Below are positions 16,788 to 26,494 of a stretch of 64,000 bases of DNA, piece after piece. The notes beneath the pieces were generated by a model. That model made no database searches and had not been told where the DNA came from. It was given only the letters and a program-made list of their open reading frames with translations. Positions within the stretch are counted from its first letter, which is position 1. Each line of letters begins with the position of its first letter. The stretch lies in contig JAEUMP010000010.1 of NCBI GenBank assembly GCA_016791445.1, positions 82,725 through 146,724 on the forward strand, read 5' to 3'. Both the position numbers and the translations under genes were made by a program. This DNA is from Hyphomonadaceae bacterium (GTDB lineage Bacteria > Pseudomonadota > Alphaproteobacteria > Caulobacterales > Aquidulcibacteraceae).

Positions 16788-16797
16788 CGGTCTGGCC

Positions 16798-16989
16798 TCA
16801 GAACAGATTGGAGTTTTGTTCCAGCAATTCCTGGGCGTCGCGCTCGAGACGCACGATCACCTCCTGCCGGATGTTGACGTTGAGATTGATTTCGATCGGC
16901 TCGTCAGGCGCCTGGATCTGCACCGGAATGCAGCCCGCGACGGCTGCCGCCGCCCCCAAGCCCGCAAGCACTTTGGCCCTCATCCGCAT
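16798..16989 (-). CDS. ynbE: YnbE-like lipoprotein
   Basis: A 63-residue lipoprotein: basic start MRMRAK, hydrophobic stretch, lipobox VAGC with cysteine 20, and then the family pattern IQAPDEPIEINLNVNIRQEV and a charged helix. YnbE is an outer-membrane lipoprotein that in E. coli partners with the AsmA-like protein YdbH to bridge the periplasm. It lies 64 bases downstream of ydbH and 10 bases before ydbL. The short length and lipobox fit the family; the start at 16989 places the signal correctly. Confidence 0.9.
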   Translation of the reverse strand: MRMRAKVLAGLGAAAAVAGCIPVQIQAPDEPIEINLNVNIRQEVIVRLERDAQELLEQNSNLF

Positions 16990-17053
16990 GGCTCGTAAAA
17001 CTCCTGGCTGCCTTGCTAAGCCGTCCGGCCTGAACCGGGGCTGAAGCGAACCC

Positions 17054-20000
17054 TTATCTCGGCTGCTCGGGCGTTGGGTCAACCACTTCGATATCGACCT
17101 CAGTGTCGCTCTGCTCATCATTTTGCCGGGCGCGGTTGAGAATTGCGCCTGGATCGGTGATCGAGGCGGCGGTTTGCGCAAGGCGGCGGAAGGGCGCGGC
17201 GACGCGCACGTTGAAATCGAACGGCACGCCGCGCACCTGCACGTTGCCGAGGCCAGGCACCGGCGCGATCGGGCCGAGATCGACCGGCTGGCCACTATTG
17301 TGGCCGCTGAATTCGATCGAGGAGACGACATCGCCGTTGATGTCGCCGTCGAGCGTCAGCGACAGCACGTCATAGCGGAAACTGCGCAGCGCATCGAAGG
17401 CGACGCGCGCCATGCCGGTCGCGTTCGCGCCGGCTTGGCCTGTGTAGGAGAGCGTGCCCCCGCCACCGGTGGCGCGCAGCACGCCGTGCTCGACATACGC
17501 GCTCTGCCGCGTCAGGCGCAGCGGGAACGAGCCTTCAAGCTGACCGGTGGCTTCGAGGTCCGGCACGCTCAAGGATTCGAGCAGCGCGGTTGCGTCCACC
17601 TGGCGCAGCGTGAGTTCAAAGCGTGTTTCATCCGCGCCAAGCGTGATTGTCGCCGGCGACATCGCCAGCGTGCCGGCGGCGAAATCGAACTCGGCGCTCT
17701 CGATCGAGACCCGCTGCTGATCGAGCAATTGGAAGCGCACGCGGCCATTGCTGACGGCCACGCCAGGATTGAGTACGCCGACATGGATGTTCTGACCCGG
17801 CGGCGTCGTCAGTTCGAACAGATTGTCGAAGAAGACATCGCCGCGCACGTCCTGCACGATCGGGATCGTCGCCGTGGCCAGCGACAACCCGTCGAGGTGA
17901 GCAAGGCCGGCGCCGGTGATGTCCGCGCGCGACCAATTGATGTCGGCGGTGACATCGATCGGACCGCGCACGTTTTCGACCATGCCGCGGGCGCGTTCGG
18001 TGATGTCGTAGGGCTGTAGCGTGGGGCTGAAGGTGAGCGCGCGCGCGATCACCTGGGCGCGCCCAATGCCTTCGCCGACGCCATGCTCGGCGGTGAAGTG
18101 CGCGAGCTGGGTGGCGTCCTCGGCGAGAACGATGTCGCCGTCGGCGCCGATGCGCCCCTCGCGCATCACCCCGTTCACGTTGATGAGCCGCAGCGGATTG
18201 AACAGCGGCCGCTCGTCCTCGCTGGCGGGGCGATTGGCGGTGAGCAGAGCTTCGCCGGCGCTGACGCGGATCACCGCCTTGCCGTCTTCCGGCGCGGCGC
18301 TCCAGCTGCCGGCGATAGTGGACACAGAACCCGGCAAGGCCGGATCAGCCAGCGCGCCTTGCTCGAACGCGCCTTCGATGCGCCAGCTGTCGTCAAAGGT
18401 CGCATCGGCGAGGACGCGGTGTAGCGTCAGATTGAGCGTGCGATCCTCGGCCATGGTGATGGCGAGTGTCGGGTTCGCGGCTTCGAGCGCGAGTGTCATG
18501 TGTTCGGGGCGGCCGCGGAAGCGGCCGACGAGAGTGCGCGCGGAAAGCCGCGCCGGCTGCGCGTCTGGGCCTGACATGCGGCCGTTGAGCGCGACGCGCT
18601 CAATGCTGAAGCCGCCGGAAAGATTGCTGTGCGCGTCGGCGGCGATCAACGCCGGCCCCAGTGCGCACACCGAAAACGCGCCATCGCTGAAGGAAAGGCC
18701 TACCGCGTCTAGTCCGCCCACGCGCACCGGCACGCAGCCGTTCGGCGTTACACGCCAGCCCGCGCCCCAGCTGACGCCGAGATCGAGCGAAGCAACCATG
18801 TCGCGCACTTGCCCGTCGCCGAGTGGGCCGGTGACATGGGCAGGACCGCGCAAATCGATGCGGCCAACGCCATGGGGTTGCACACTGATGCCGATGTTCA
18901 ACTCGTCGGCCGCGATGCTCGCGCCAGCTGCGCTCCAATTGGAAAGCGCGAGCGTGCCGTCTGCTTCGAATGGTGCGTCCTGCGCCCATAGTACGCTGTC
19001 GAGCAGCAGCGATGCATTCGGCGCGCCGCCGCCGCTCAGCTCAAGCGCGACCGCGCCCTGCAACGCCGGCCCTGGCCAGTTCAACAGCAGAGAAGGCGAG
19101 TCCTGCCGCAGCGGGCTGAGGCGCAGCCGCGCGCCGGTTGCGGCGCGTGCTTCGGCAGGCTCGGTCATGGAGAGACGAAGACCTTGGCTGCTGCTGGCGA
19201 ACAGCACCGGCAGCGAAAGCGTGAAGCTATCAGCCGCGCGGTCGAGCGCGTGTTCGGCTTGCGTGAAAGTGGGCGATAGCGGCGTGCCGCCCATGTTCGG
19301 AATGGCTTCGCGCAGATCGTGTTGGGCGCTGTTGGTGAGCGAAGCGCCGGCGAGCGTGATCAGCGCATCGCCGTTCACGCCATTGCTGGCGTCCACGAAG
19401 AAGCGCCCGGCCGCGGCTGGGCGCGCGGACGCCAACGCGAAACCGTCGAAGCGTTCGCCGCCGAGCACCCAGCGGCCGCGCGCGCGCGCGGCTTCGCCCT
19501 CGGCGCGCGCCTCGAAGCGGGCGCCGCGCACGCTGGCGCCGGTCAGTCCCAGCTGACCGGCGGTCGCGCGCGCCTGTCCGGTCCAGGTATCGATCTCGAG
19601 CGCGTCGCTGCGTGTGCGCGCTTCGGCGCTGGCAAGGCCGGTGAGTTGCACTGCGCTCGCGCCGGGCGCTGCCAGCGCGCCGATGCGGAACGCGGTGTTG
19701 ACATTGATGCGCGCAAGATCGAGCGGCGCTTCGCCAGAAGCACGCAGCGATGCATCTTCAATGCGCGCGCCGCCCCACGTGACGCCGTGCGCCTGCGCGC
19801 TCAGCCTGAGGCTGAGCGTATCGTCTCGCGACACCGCGATCAGTTCCGCCGTGGCGTGCGTGAGTGCGTAGGCGTCGCCAGGATAGGTAGAGTCCGGCAG
19901 GCGCGCGACGGCGGAAAAATCCTCGCCCAGGCGGCCCGAGCCATTGAAGGCCGCTACCAATGGCCCGAACGGCGCCTCGATCACGGCCTGGCCGCCGCTG

Positions 20001-20494
20001 ATCTCCAGCCTGACGCGGGGAAGGCTGGGGCGGCGGCGGCTGGGCGGGCCGGGCTCAAGCCGGCTGAGGCTGCCGGCGCTGATCGCGCCGCTGCGATCCA
20101 GCCGCAGCCGGACATGGGGCTCGGTCAGGCGGACCAATTCGATGGCGGGGGAAAGGCCCGTCCAGCGCCAGTGGACGTCGATGCGCTGGACCGAGGCGTC
20201 GGGGGAGGCTTCGGAGCCGAAACGAATATCGGTCAGCACCGCCCGGTTAAGATCCAGCTCGACCACCTGGAAATCAGCGTCCAGCCCCCGTTCGGAAAGG
20301 GCCGCGCTCAGGACCAAGTCCGCCAGCGGCAGCCGGGCCAGCCACAGCGACAGGCCCACCAGCACGGTGCTGACCCCAAGCGCAGCGAGCGCCGTCGCCC
20401 AGCCGATTAAAAATCGGCGAGGCGGGGGCGGTTGATCGACGCTGTTGGGCGCTCGATCTTGACTCGCAACGGCCTGGTTAGACCTATGTGCCAT
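17054..20494 (-). CDS. ydbH: YdbH-like AsmA-superfamily intermembrane lipid-transport protein
   Basis: A 1146-residue protein with one N-terminal transmembrane helix (about residues 30-52) and a very long, beta-strand-rich periplasmic part typical of the AsmA/TamB/YdbH superfamily. Such proteins form hydrophobic grooves that carry phospholipids between the inner and outer membranes; in E. coli YhdP, TamB and YdbH are partly redundant. The C-terminal part (about the last 350 residues) has the DUF2125/YdbH-type pattern with repeated GxGxxxLxGxxxA strands. The ATG at 20494 is favoured over 20653 because 20653 would overlap the divergent peptidase start. ynbE and ydbL follow on the same strand. 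Confidence 0.88.
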   Translation of the reverse strand: MAHRSNQAVASQDRAPNSVDQPPPPRRFLIGWATALAALGVSTVLVGLSLWLARLPLADLVLSAALSERGLDADFQVVELDLNRAVLTDIRFGSEASPDASVQRIDVHWRWTGLSPAIELVRLTEPHVRLRLDRSGAISAGSLSRLEPGPPSRRRPSLPRVRLEISGGQAVIEAPFGPLVAAFNGSGRLGEDFSAVARLPDSTYPGDAYALTHATAELIAVSRDDTLSLRLSAQAHGVTWGGARIEDASLRASGEAPLDLARINVNTAFRIGALAAPGASAVQLTGLASAEARTRSDALEIDTWTGQARATAGQLGLTGASVRGARFEARAEGEAARARGRWVLGGERFDGFALASARPAAAGRFFVDASNGVNGDALITLAGASLTNSAQHDLREAIPNMGGTPLSPTFTQAEHALDRAADSFTLSLPVLFASSSQGLRLSMTEPAEARAATGARLRLSPLRQDSPSLLLNWPGPALQGAVALELSGGGAPNASLLLDSVLWAQDAPFEADGTLALSNWSAAGASIAADELNIGISVQPHGVGRIDLRGPAHVTGPLGDGQVRDMVASLDLGVSWGAGWRVTPNGCVPVRVGGLDAVGLSFSDGAFSVCALGPALIAADAHSNLSGGFSIERVALNGRMSGPDAQPARLSARTLVGRFRGRPEHMTLALEAANPTLAITMAEDRTLNLTLHRVLADATFDDSWRIEGAFEQGALADPALPGSVSTIAGSWSAAPEDGKAVIRVSAGEALLTANRPASEDERPLFNPLRLINVNGVMREGRIGADGDIVLAEDATQLAHFTAEHGVGEGIGRAQVIARALTFSPTLQPYDITERARGMVENVRGPIDVTADINWSRADITGAGLAHLDGLSLATATIPIVQDVRGDVFFDNLFELTTPPGQNIHVGVLNPGVAVSNGRVRFQLLDQQRVSIESAEFDFAAGTLAMSPATITLGADETRFELTLRQVDATALLESLSVPDLEATGQLEGSFPLRLTRQSAYVEHGVLRATGGGGTLSYTGQAGANATGMARVAFDALRSFRYDVLSLTLDGDINGDVVSSIEFSGHNSGQPVDLGPIAPVPGLGNVQVRGVPFDFNVRVAAPFRRLAQTAASITDPGAILNRARQNDEQSDTEVDIEVVDPTPEQPR

Positions 20495-20651
20495 AGTCCT
20501 CCGCTTGGCGCGGTCCTTGCTCGTGATGTGGGCGCCCTTTGGGGCCGCTTCACGGCGTTGAAGATGGCGCCTTTTCAGTTTCCGGCTGGATAACCAACCG
20601 GTCAAAACGCCTGTCGGTTCAACGTTTTTTGCGTTAATCGGCGTTGGGAGC

Positions 20652-22034
20652 ATGAGATTGAGAGCAGAAATCGCTCATCGGCTCATGAAGGCCAGATCAG
20701 GCATGACCGCCTTCGGCCTGATGGCGGGCGCGGCCGTCGTCGGGCTGGCGCTTGCCTGGAACGCCGGCCTGTTCTCCGGCTCGGCCCAGGCTGCCGCTAC
20801 GGAAAGCGCCCAGGTGCGCGAAGAAGCCGCAAAGCGGGCCGAACTACAGGCGTTTACCGAAGTTTACCTAGCCCACGAGGCGCGCGAGATGCGCGTCGGC
20901 AATGGCGAAACGCTGGCTGGGCTGCTGTCCCGCGCCGGGGCGTCCCGGGCCGAGACCCACGCGGCGCTGGCCTCGATCAGCGGCGTCTACAACCCGCGCC
21001 AGATCCGGCCGGGCCAGCCGATTAGCTTGTTCTTTGATCGCCGCGGCGGCGACGCCCGCCTGACCGGCATTGCTTTCCGCTCCGAGCCGGGCGCATCGGT
21101 CACCGCCAACCGCACCAGCACGGGGTTCGCCGCGCGCGAAGTGCAGATGCCGGTAACGTTCGAGATGGCGCGCATCGCGGCGCCGGTCGAAACCACGCTC
21201 TACGGTACGGCGCTGCGTCTCGGCGCGACCGACCGCGAGGTCGCCGCGCTCGCAGATGCCTTTGCGTATGACGTCGACTTCCAGCGCGACGTGCGCCCGG
21301 GCGACAATTTCGAACTCGTGTTCGAGCGCTATTTCGACGACGAGGGCAACACCGTCCGTACTGGCGACCTGCTGTTCGTCGGCCTGGAATCGAGCCGCGG
21401 CTCGCGCGCCTTCTACCAATTCCTGGCCCCCGGCGATTCCCGTCCCGATTGGTACGATGCGCAAGGCCATAGCGCGCGGCGCTTCCTGATGAAGACGCCG
21501 ATCAACGGCGCGCGGCTTTCATCCGGCTTCGGCATGCGCCGCCATCCGGTGCTGGGCTATTCCGCCATGCACCGCGGCACCGATTTCGCCGCACCGATCG
21601 GCACGCCGATCCTGGCGGCGGGCGAGGGCACGGTCGTGCGCGCGGGCCCGTTCAGCTCGTTCGGCAATTATGTGCGCATCCGCCACGCCAATGGGTATGA
21701 AACCGCCTACGCGCACATGTCCCGCTTCGCAGGCGGTCTCCGCGCCGGCACACGCGTGCGGCAGGGTCAGGTGATCGGTTATGTCGGAACGACAGGCCGC
21801 TCGACCGGCCCGCACTTGCACTACGAAGTGCTGCTGCGCGGCCGCCAGATGAACCCGATGGCGTTGCGCGTCGCCAACGGCCGCAATCTGGAAGGCCGCG
21901 CGCTCGAGCTCTTCATGATCGAGCGCGAACGCATCGATACGCTGCGCCAGGTGCGCGCCCGCGAAACGCCGGACGCGGCGCGGGCCATTCCGGCGAGCGC
22001 GTCCGCGCCCGCAGCGAGTATCGCTGGCAACTAA
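20652..22034 (+). CDS. M23-family peptidoglycan endopeptidase (MepM-like)
   Basis: A 460-residue protein with an N-terminal membrane anchor (about 17-38), a central region that matches the OapA/LysM-like opening of MepM-type peptidases (about 70-120, RVGNGETLAGLL), and a C-terminal M23 LytM domain. The Zn site is complete: HRGTDFAAP near residue 305 (His and Asp) and HLHYEV near 387 (H-x-H). It should cleave peptide cross-links of peptidoglycan in the periplasm. A short Ala/Pro tail follows the domain. The gene is divergent from ydbH by 157 bases. The alternative start at a later methionine (residue 12 or 18) is possible. Confidence 0.92.
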   Translation: MRLRAEIAHRLMKARSGMTAFGLMAGAAVVGLALAWNAGLFSGSAQAAATESAQVREEAAKRAELQAFTEVYLAHEAREMRVGNGETLAGLLSRAGASRAETHAALASISGVYNPRQIRPGQPISLFFDRRGGDARLTGIAFRSEPGASVTANRTSTGFAAREVQMPVTFEMARIAAPVETTLYGTALRLGATDREVAALADAFAYDVDFQRDVRPGDNFELVFERYFDDEGNTVRTGDLLFVGLESSRGSRAFYQFLAPGDSRPDWYDAQGHSARRFLMKTPINGARLSSGFGMRRHPVLGYSAMHRGTDFAAPIGTPILAAGEGTVVRAGPFSSFGNYVRIRHANGYETAYAHMSRFAGGLRAGTRVRQGQVIGYVGTTGRSTGPHLHYEVLLRGRQMNPMALRVANGRNLEGRALELFMIERERIDTLRQVRARETPDAARAIPASASAPAASIAGN

Positions 22035-22128
22035 GGCGTGCGCGGCTACAACTTGTCTGTTGAGCCAGGGGGCAATCTAGCTATTCTCGCCGCGTCAGGT
22101 TCAGCTGGCGACGGACACGCAAGAGGCG

Positions 22129-22761
22129 ATGGCGCTGCAGATCTTGATCGCGGATGACCACGAGCTGTTCCGCAGCGGCTTGAAGCAGCTGGTGGTGGAC
22201 ACGCTCGGTGCTGACCAAGTTCGCGAAGCCGACAGCCTCGATAAGGCAATCGAAGTCCTCACCAATGAGGGTGCCGGCGATCTCATTCTGGTTGATCTGC
22301 GCATGCCTGGCATGAACGGCGCGGAATCGCTGGCGGCGCTTCGCGACGGCTTTCCTTTGGCCAAGATTGCAGTCGTCTCCGCTTGGGAAGAGCGCGCCGA
22401 CATTCTGGCGGCGCTCGGCGCGGGCGTGAACGGCTACGTTCCGAAATCTCTTTCATCATCTGAAATCACGGCGGCGCTGCGCTCCATTCTGGAGGGCCGC
22501 ATCTACGTGCCGCCCGCGATCGGGCGGCGCGAGCCTGGCGCGGGCGCGATGCCGCCGCCGGACGGAGGATTCGCCCCCGACAAGCTCACACTGCGTCAGA
22601 AGGAAGTGCTGAACGAACTGCTGAAGGGGCAGGCGAGCAAGGAGATTGCGCGAACGCTCGATATCGCCGAGGGCACCGTGAAGATTCACCTCGCCGCGAT
22701 TTACCGCGCGCTCGGCGTGCGTACGCGCGCTGAGGCGATCGCGAAATTCAGGGCCGGCTGA
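22129..22761 (+). CDS. NarL/FixJ-type response regulator
   Basis: A 210-residue regulator: an N-terminal receiver (residues 1-120, acidic pair D9-D10, phospho-acceptor Asp56 in LILVDLRMPG) and a C-terminal LuxR-type HTH (about 145-208, LTLRQKEVLNELLKGQASKE and VKIHLAAIYRALG). It probably binds DNA when phosphorylated. The gene is convergent with, and overlaps by 14 bases, a hybrid histidine kinase that ends in its own receiver, so the kinase is the likely partner. Confidence 0.95.
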   Translation: MALQILIADDHELFRSGLKQLVVDTLGADQVREADSLDKAIEVLTNEGAGDLILVDLRMPGMNGAESLAALRDGFPLAKIAVVSAWEERADILAALGAGVNGYVPKSLSSSEITAALRSILEGRIYVPPAIGRREPGAGAMPPPDGGFAPDKLTLRQKEVLNELLKGQASKEIARTLDIAEGTVKIHLAAIYRALGVRTRAEAIAKFRAG

Positions 22762-24490
22762 GTTCCAGCAGAGCGGCTTGCCGCAGCGCCTCGCCCGTGA
22801 CCGGCTTGATCAGCACCGCATATCCGGACTGCTTCAGCTCCCCTAATGTCCTCGCTTCGATGTCGCCGGTGACGATGATCACACGTGGGGGCGGGTCGAT
22901 GCGCGCGACAGCGTCGTTGGCAATGCGCAGGCCGCTGAGTTCGCCGTCGATACGCAAATCCATGATGAGAAGCCGCGGACGCATCCCAGCGTTCAGAGCG
23001 GTTGCGAAGTCGCCTTCATTGGCGAAGCCGCGCGCCTCAGTCCCAAGGTCGAGCAAGGCGGACACCATCGCGCCGCGCGAGAGATCGTTATCATCGACGA
23101 CCAACACCTGCGCGCCGCGTGCAGCGTCACCGTCGGCCTCACGGGCCGCGCCTTGAGCGGCTGCAGCGCTGGCCAGCGGCACGCGCAGCGTAAAGCGCGT
23201 GCCGTCGCCCGGTGCTGAATCCAATTCGAGGCTGATGTCGAGCAGACGGGCGAGGTGGCGCGCGATGGTGAGCCCGAGCCCCAGGCCGCCGCCGCGCTTA
23301 TCGAGACGTTCGAATTCTTCGAAGATGCGGCCGTGCTCGTCCTCGGGAATGCCAGGGCCATCATCTGCAATGACTATTTCAGCAAATTGGCCGATTTCCT
23401 GGGCGGTTACGCGCGCGCCGCCGCCGTGAAGGACGGCGTTGGCCACGAGGTTCGACAAAATCTGCCCAAGCAGGACAGGATCGGTGCGCACATGCACGGC
23501 GGGCAATGGCGCAGGGATGCTCGCGCCCGGATGAGCGGCGGCGACGCGCTCGACGATGTCGTCGAGCGGCGTTTCGATGAAATCCGGCGTAATCACGCCA
23601 GCCTGCATGCGCGCGAGATCGACGAGCGCGGCGAACATGCCGCTCATCGACTGCACTGCGTGCTCCATCTTGTCGATGATTTCGCGCGCTTCATTGCCTT
23701 GGACGCGCCGCTCAAGTGCGCTGAGATAAAGCGTCAGCGCATGCAGGGGCTGGCGCATATCGTGACTGGCGACCGCCAGGAAGCGGGACTTCGCCATGTC
23801 CGACGCGCGCGCGCTCTCGCGCGCCTGCACAGCCGCAGCGTCGGCGATGCGCCATTGATGCTGCGAACGCCTCAATGCCACAAAGCCGATGAGCGCGGTG
23901 CCCACGGTCAGCGCCAACAAGATTCCGGCGATTTGCGCGACCCGGAGGTCTGTCGCTTCTTCGCGCTGGCGCGAAATATCGATTCGGCTGTTCAAAAGCG
24001 CGTGCAGGTCTTCGGCTGCGCGCAAGACTTCCTCCGAGCGCGTCAAGTTGCGCGCGCTGGTGCGCGGCCGCGCCAATTCGGTCTGAATTTCATTGAAACG
24101 CGCGTCGATCAGCGCCGCGAACCGATCCAGCGCCGGGCCGACGGCCGGGTCGCTTCCCATGTAGGCGCGCGCCGCATCGATGTGCCGGTGCGCCTCTTCG
24201 TGTGAGGCGATGAGATGGGCTCGGGATTCCATTGGCCGCCCGCCCCGGTATTCGGCGGCGAAGATTTCGGCCTCACGCTGCGCTAGCGCAGCGCCAAAAA
24301 TCTCGGCGCGGGCGCGGCGCACATTGGTGACGACGTCGAGTTCGCTGCGGCCGAGCGAGGCCTGCGCCCAAAGCATCGCCACCAGGATGAAGGCGAGAAG
24401 TGCGGCGACCGCGAGCGCGCCGAGCAACGCTACGTCCGCCCGCATGGGCTGACGTTTCGGCGAGAGGTCAGGCCCCTGCGGCGCGCTCAC
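22748..24490 (-). CDS. Hybrid histidine kinase with C-terminal receiver
   Basis: A 580-residue inner-membrane kinase: helix 1 (about 20-42), a periplasmic sensor of about 140 residues (45-185), helix 2 (about 186-206), a HisKA domain with phospho-acceptor His243 (ASHDMRQPLH), a HATPase domain (N box LSNLVANAVLHGG, G1 box DDGPGIPEDEHGRI), and a receiver (about 455-575) with phospho-acceptor Asp in LLIMDLRIDG. The HDMRQPL box is the form seen in kinases paired with LuxR-type regulators. Signal unknown. The 3' end overlaps the response-regulator gene. Confidence 0.95.
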   Translation of the reverse strand: MSAPQGPDLSPKRQPMRADVALLGALAVAALLAFILVAMLWAQASLGRSELDVVTNVRRARAEIFGAALAQREAEIFAAEYRGGRPMESRAHLIASHEEAHRHIDAARAYMGSDPAVGPALDRFAALIDARFNEIQTELARPRTSARNLTRSEEVLRAAEDLHALLNSRIDISRQREEATDLRVAQIAGILLALTVGTALIGFVALRRSQHQWRIADAAAVQARESARASDMAKSRFLAVASHDMRQPLHALTLYLSALERRVQGNEAREIIDKMEHAVQSMSGMFAALVDLARMQAGVITPDFIETPLDDIVERVAAAHPGASIPAPLPAVHVRTDPVLLGQILSNLVANAVLHGGGARVTAQEIGQFAEIVIADDGPGIPEDEHGRIFEEFERLDKRGGGLGLGLTIARHLARLLDISLELDSAPGDGTRFTLRVPLASAAAAQGAAREADGDAARGAQVLVVDDNDLSRGAMVSALLDLGTEARGFANEGDFATALNAGMRPRLLIMDLRIDGELSGLRIANDAVARIDPPPRVIIVTGDIEARTLGELKQSGYAVLIKPVTGEALRQAALLELSRP

Positions 24491-24730
24491 TCAGCCTCTC
24501 CCGGCGCTGCGATAAACGCGTTTGGATTCAAGGCACACCTGGGCAAATCCGCCCGCACTGAACACGTCCCCTTGCTGCAGCGCAAAGCGAAACCGGAAGC
24601 ATAGGCCAAAAGGCATAGACTTGCCCCTGCGGGGGCTACGCCTTCGACCCCGCCTTCTGTGCAATTTTCACCAATGTGTCGTGAAGGCATCATTCCCGCA
24701 TCGCAGCACGCGAAGGCCGGAGAATTTTCA

Positions 24731-25063
24731 ATGTATAATCGCGGGCTTAGGCACGCCGACGAGACCTGGAGCCAACATCCGGGACACGATCAGCCAAGCC
24801 ACGGCGATCCGCCGGACTATTGCTCGCGCGACGGTGCGATGGCGTTGAAAGAGAAGATCGAGGCCTATTGGCGCGAGCGCGGCATGCAGGTGATGATCGC
24901 GCTGCACAATGTGGGCTTCCATCCCGCCATCCGTGCTGCGCGTTACGATGTTCGCAGCGACATGATCAACGGCATGCCAAGAACAATCCCGGCGGCGCGC
25001 GCGCCGAAACTTGTCGACGAAACCTACGCCGACGACGCCAACGACGACGACATCGTCGAATAA
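24731..25063 (+). CDS. Hypothetical protein with KIEAYWRERG core
   Basis: A protein of about 110 residues; its core IEAYWRERGMQVMIALHNVGFHPAIRAARY followed by DVRSDMINGMPR resembles small conserved proteins of alphaproteobacteria with unknown role. The tail is acidic. The ATG at 24731 has GGAG eight bases upstream. An ATG at 24839 would leave just the core (75 residues); a TATAAT at 24734-24739 lies right after the first start and would be a promoter if the second start were used. A terminator follows at 25090-25126. Confidence 0.65.
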   Translation: MYNRGLRHADETWSQHPGHDQPSHGDPPDYCSRDGAMALKEKIEAYWRERGMQVMIALHNVGFHPAIRAARYDVRSDMINGMPRTIPAARAPKLVDETYADDANDDDIVE

Positions 25064-25089
25064 GATCTTGAGCGGCCTGGTGCTGCGAG

Positions 25090-25126
25090 GGGCGTGAGCC
25101 AGGAGGGCTCGCGCCCTTCGCTTTTT
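25090..25126 (+). terminator. Intrinsic terminator after the hypothetical gene
   Basis: An 11-bp stem (25090-25100 with 25106-25116, one G-T pair, five-base loop) is followed by TTCGCTTTTT. It lies 27 bases after the stop at 25063. Confidence 0.8.
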
Positions 25127-25175
25127 CGCGCATGGTTCGTGTAGACTGATCTTGAGACAGCAACACGAGAGTTAC

Positions 25176-25646
25176 ATGTCAGACGACGTCGCAGCGCCGC
25201 CTGCTTTTCAAGTTCCCGATGGCTATGAAATCCTCGATTGGCGCCGCGGCTTTGGCCGTCAAATCGGTCCGCTCTATCGCAAGCACGACGCGAACGGGCT
25301 CAGCAGCATGGCCTTCCGGGTCGAGGAATATCATACCAACGGCATGCTGAACGCCCATGGCGGCATGCTGATGAGCTTTGCCGACATGTCCTGGGGGCAC
25401 GTGATCTCGGTTGAAACCTCATCCTATTGGGTGACGGTGCGCTTGACTGTCGACTTCTTGTCGAGCGCCCGTTTGGGCGATTGGGTCGAAGGCGCGAGCG
25501 AACTCTTGTCGAAGGAGGACGATCTCTACGTCGTGCGCGGACGCATCTGGTCGGGCGATCGCACGCTGATCACCGGCTCTGGCGTGTTCAAGCCGATCGC
25601 AAAGCGCGACCCGCGGCCGGGGGAAAAGGCTTATAAAGCGCCCTGA
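25176..25646 (+). CDS. PaaI-family hotdog thioesterase
   Basis: A 156-residue single hotdog domain. The segment [18 protein letters not shown] (HGG-M-x-xx-D pattern) is the PaaI-type signature in which the backbone and the Asp side chain help hydrolyse acyl-CoA thioesters, and [20 protein letters not shown] is the second half of the fold. Acyl-CoA substrate unknown. The ATG at 25176 is preferred; an in-frame TTG at 25152 would add eight residues. Stands alone before the exopolysaccharide locus. Confidence 0.9.
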   Translation: MSDDVAAPPAFQVPDGYEILDWRRGFGRQIGPLYRKHDANGLSSMAFRVEEYHTNGMLNAHGGMLMSFADMSWGHVISVETSSYWVTVRLTVDFLSSARLGDWVEGASELLSKEDDLYVVRGRIWSGDRTLITGSGVFKPIAKRDPRPGEKAYKAP

Positions 25647-25671
25647 ATCGCCGCTGCTGCGAGCGGTTAGT

Positions 25672-26427
25672 CTAGCAGGCGTCGTCGGTCTTGAGCACGG
25701 CGGGGAGCGTCATCAGGAGGATCCAGAACTCGCCGAGCCAGGACCATTCCTCGAGATACTCGCGATCGTAACGGATGCGGCGCTCATAGCCCGTGCTCGA
25801 GCGGCCGCTCACTTGCCACAGGCCCGTGATGCCCGGGCGCACGAGCAGATAGTAGCGGCGATCCTTGCCGTAACGATTGAGCTCGGCGCGCGTCACCGGG
25901 CGCGGGCCGATGACGCTCATATCGCCGCGCACGACGTTCCAGAGCTGCGGCAGCTCGTCGAGGCTGGTCTTGCGCAGGAACGCGCCGATCTTGGTGATGC
26001 GCGGATCCTCGCGCAGCTTTTGGCTTTCCTGCCATTCCGCGGCGGCGCGCGGATCTGAGAGAAGAATCTGCGCCAGACGCTCTTCGCTATCGATCGCCAT
26101 GGTGCGGAATTTCAGGCACTCGAAGCGGGCGCCTTGGCGGCCGACGCGCGTGTGGCGATAGAAGACCGGGCCGCGGTCCGTCGCTTTGATCATGAGCGCG
26201 ATGGTGAGGAATGCCGGCGCGAGGAAGATCAGCGCCGCCCACGCGATCGCCAGATCAAACGCGCGCTTGGCGCGGCCGTTGGCGGCGCGCACTTTGCTGA
26301 TGAGGCGGCGATCGGTGATCCGGTGCGCGACGCGCGCTTCCGCCACGCGGGATCGTTCGCCTGCGTTTTGCCGGCCCCGAAACGGGATGCGGATGGCAGA
26401 CCCCGTCTCGATCATTTGATTCGCCAT
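25672..26427 (-). CDS. Exopolysaccharide initiating sugar transferase (polyprenyl-phosphate glycosylphosphotransferase)
   Basis: A 251-residue monotopic transferase that moves a sugar-1-phosphate from a nucleotide sugar to undecaprenyl phosphate, the first step of exopolysaccharide synthesis. After a polar N-terminus there is a hydrophobic re-entrant helix (about 60-85), then KFRTM (motif in ECLKFRTM), and the catalytic SLDELPQLWNVVRGDMSVIGPRPV with the Asp-Glu dyad intact. The C-terminus has RPGITGLWQVSGR. It is the short catalytic form without the four-helix DUF of WbaP. The ATG at 26427 has GGGGA before it. A degenerate paralogue is encoded at 31372-32163. Confidence 0.93.
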   Translation of the reverse strand: MANQMIETGSAIRIPFRGRQNAGERSRVAEARVAHRITDRRLISKVRAANGRAKRAFDLAIAWAALIFLAPAFLTIALMIKATDRGPVFYRHTRVGRQGARFECLKFRTMAIDSEERLAQILLSDPRAAAEWQESQKLREDPRITKIGAFLRKTSLDELPQLWNVVRGDMSVIGPRPVTRAELNRYGKDRRYYLLVRPGITGLWQVSGRSSTGYERRIRYDREYLEEWSWLGEFWILLMTLPAVLKTDDAC

Positions 26428-26494
26428 ACGTCCGTCCCCTGAGCCATTCCCTCCGCTAATGGCTTGGTAACTTCTGGCACGCGTCCATTGTGCA

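Noticed and set aside
18021..19556. A 511-codon plus-strand frame within ydbH
   Set aside because: Antisense to the AsmA-like gene, Ser/Ala/Arg-rich, no homologous pattern.
24734..24739. TATAAT in the start region of the hypothetical gene at 24731
   Set aside because: There is no -35 match at the right distance, and GGAG before the ATG at 24731 supports translation through it. Not listed as a promoter.
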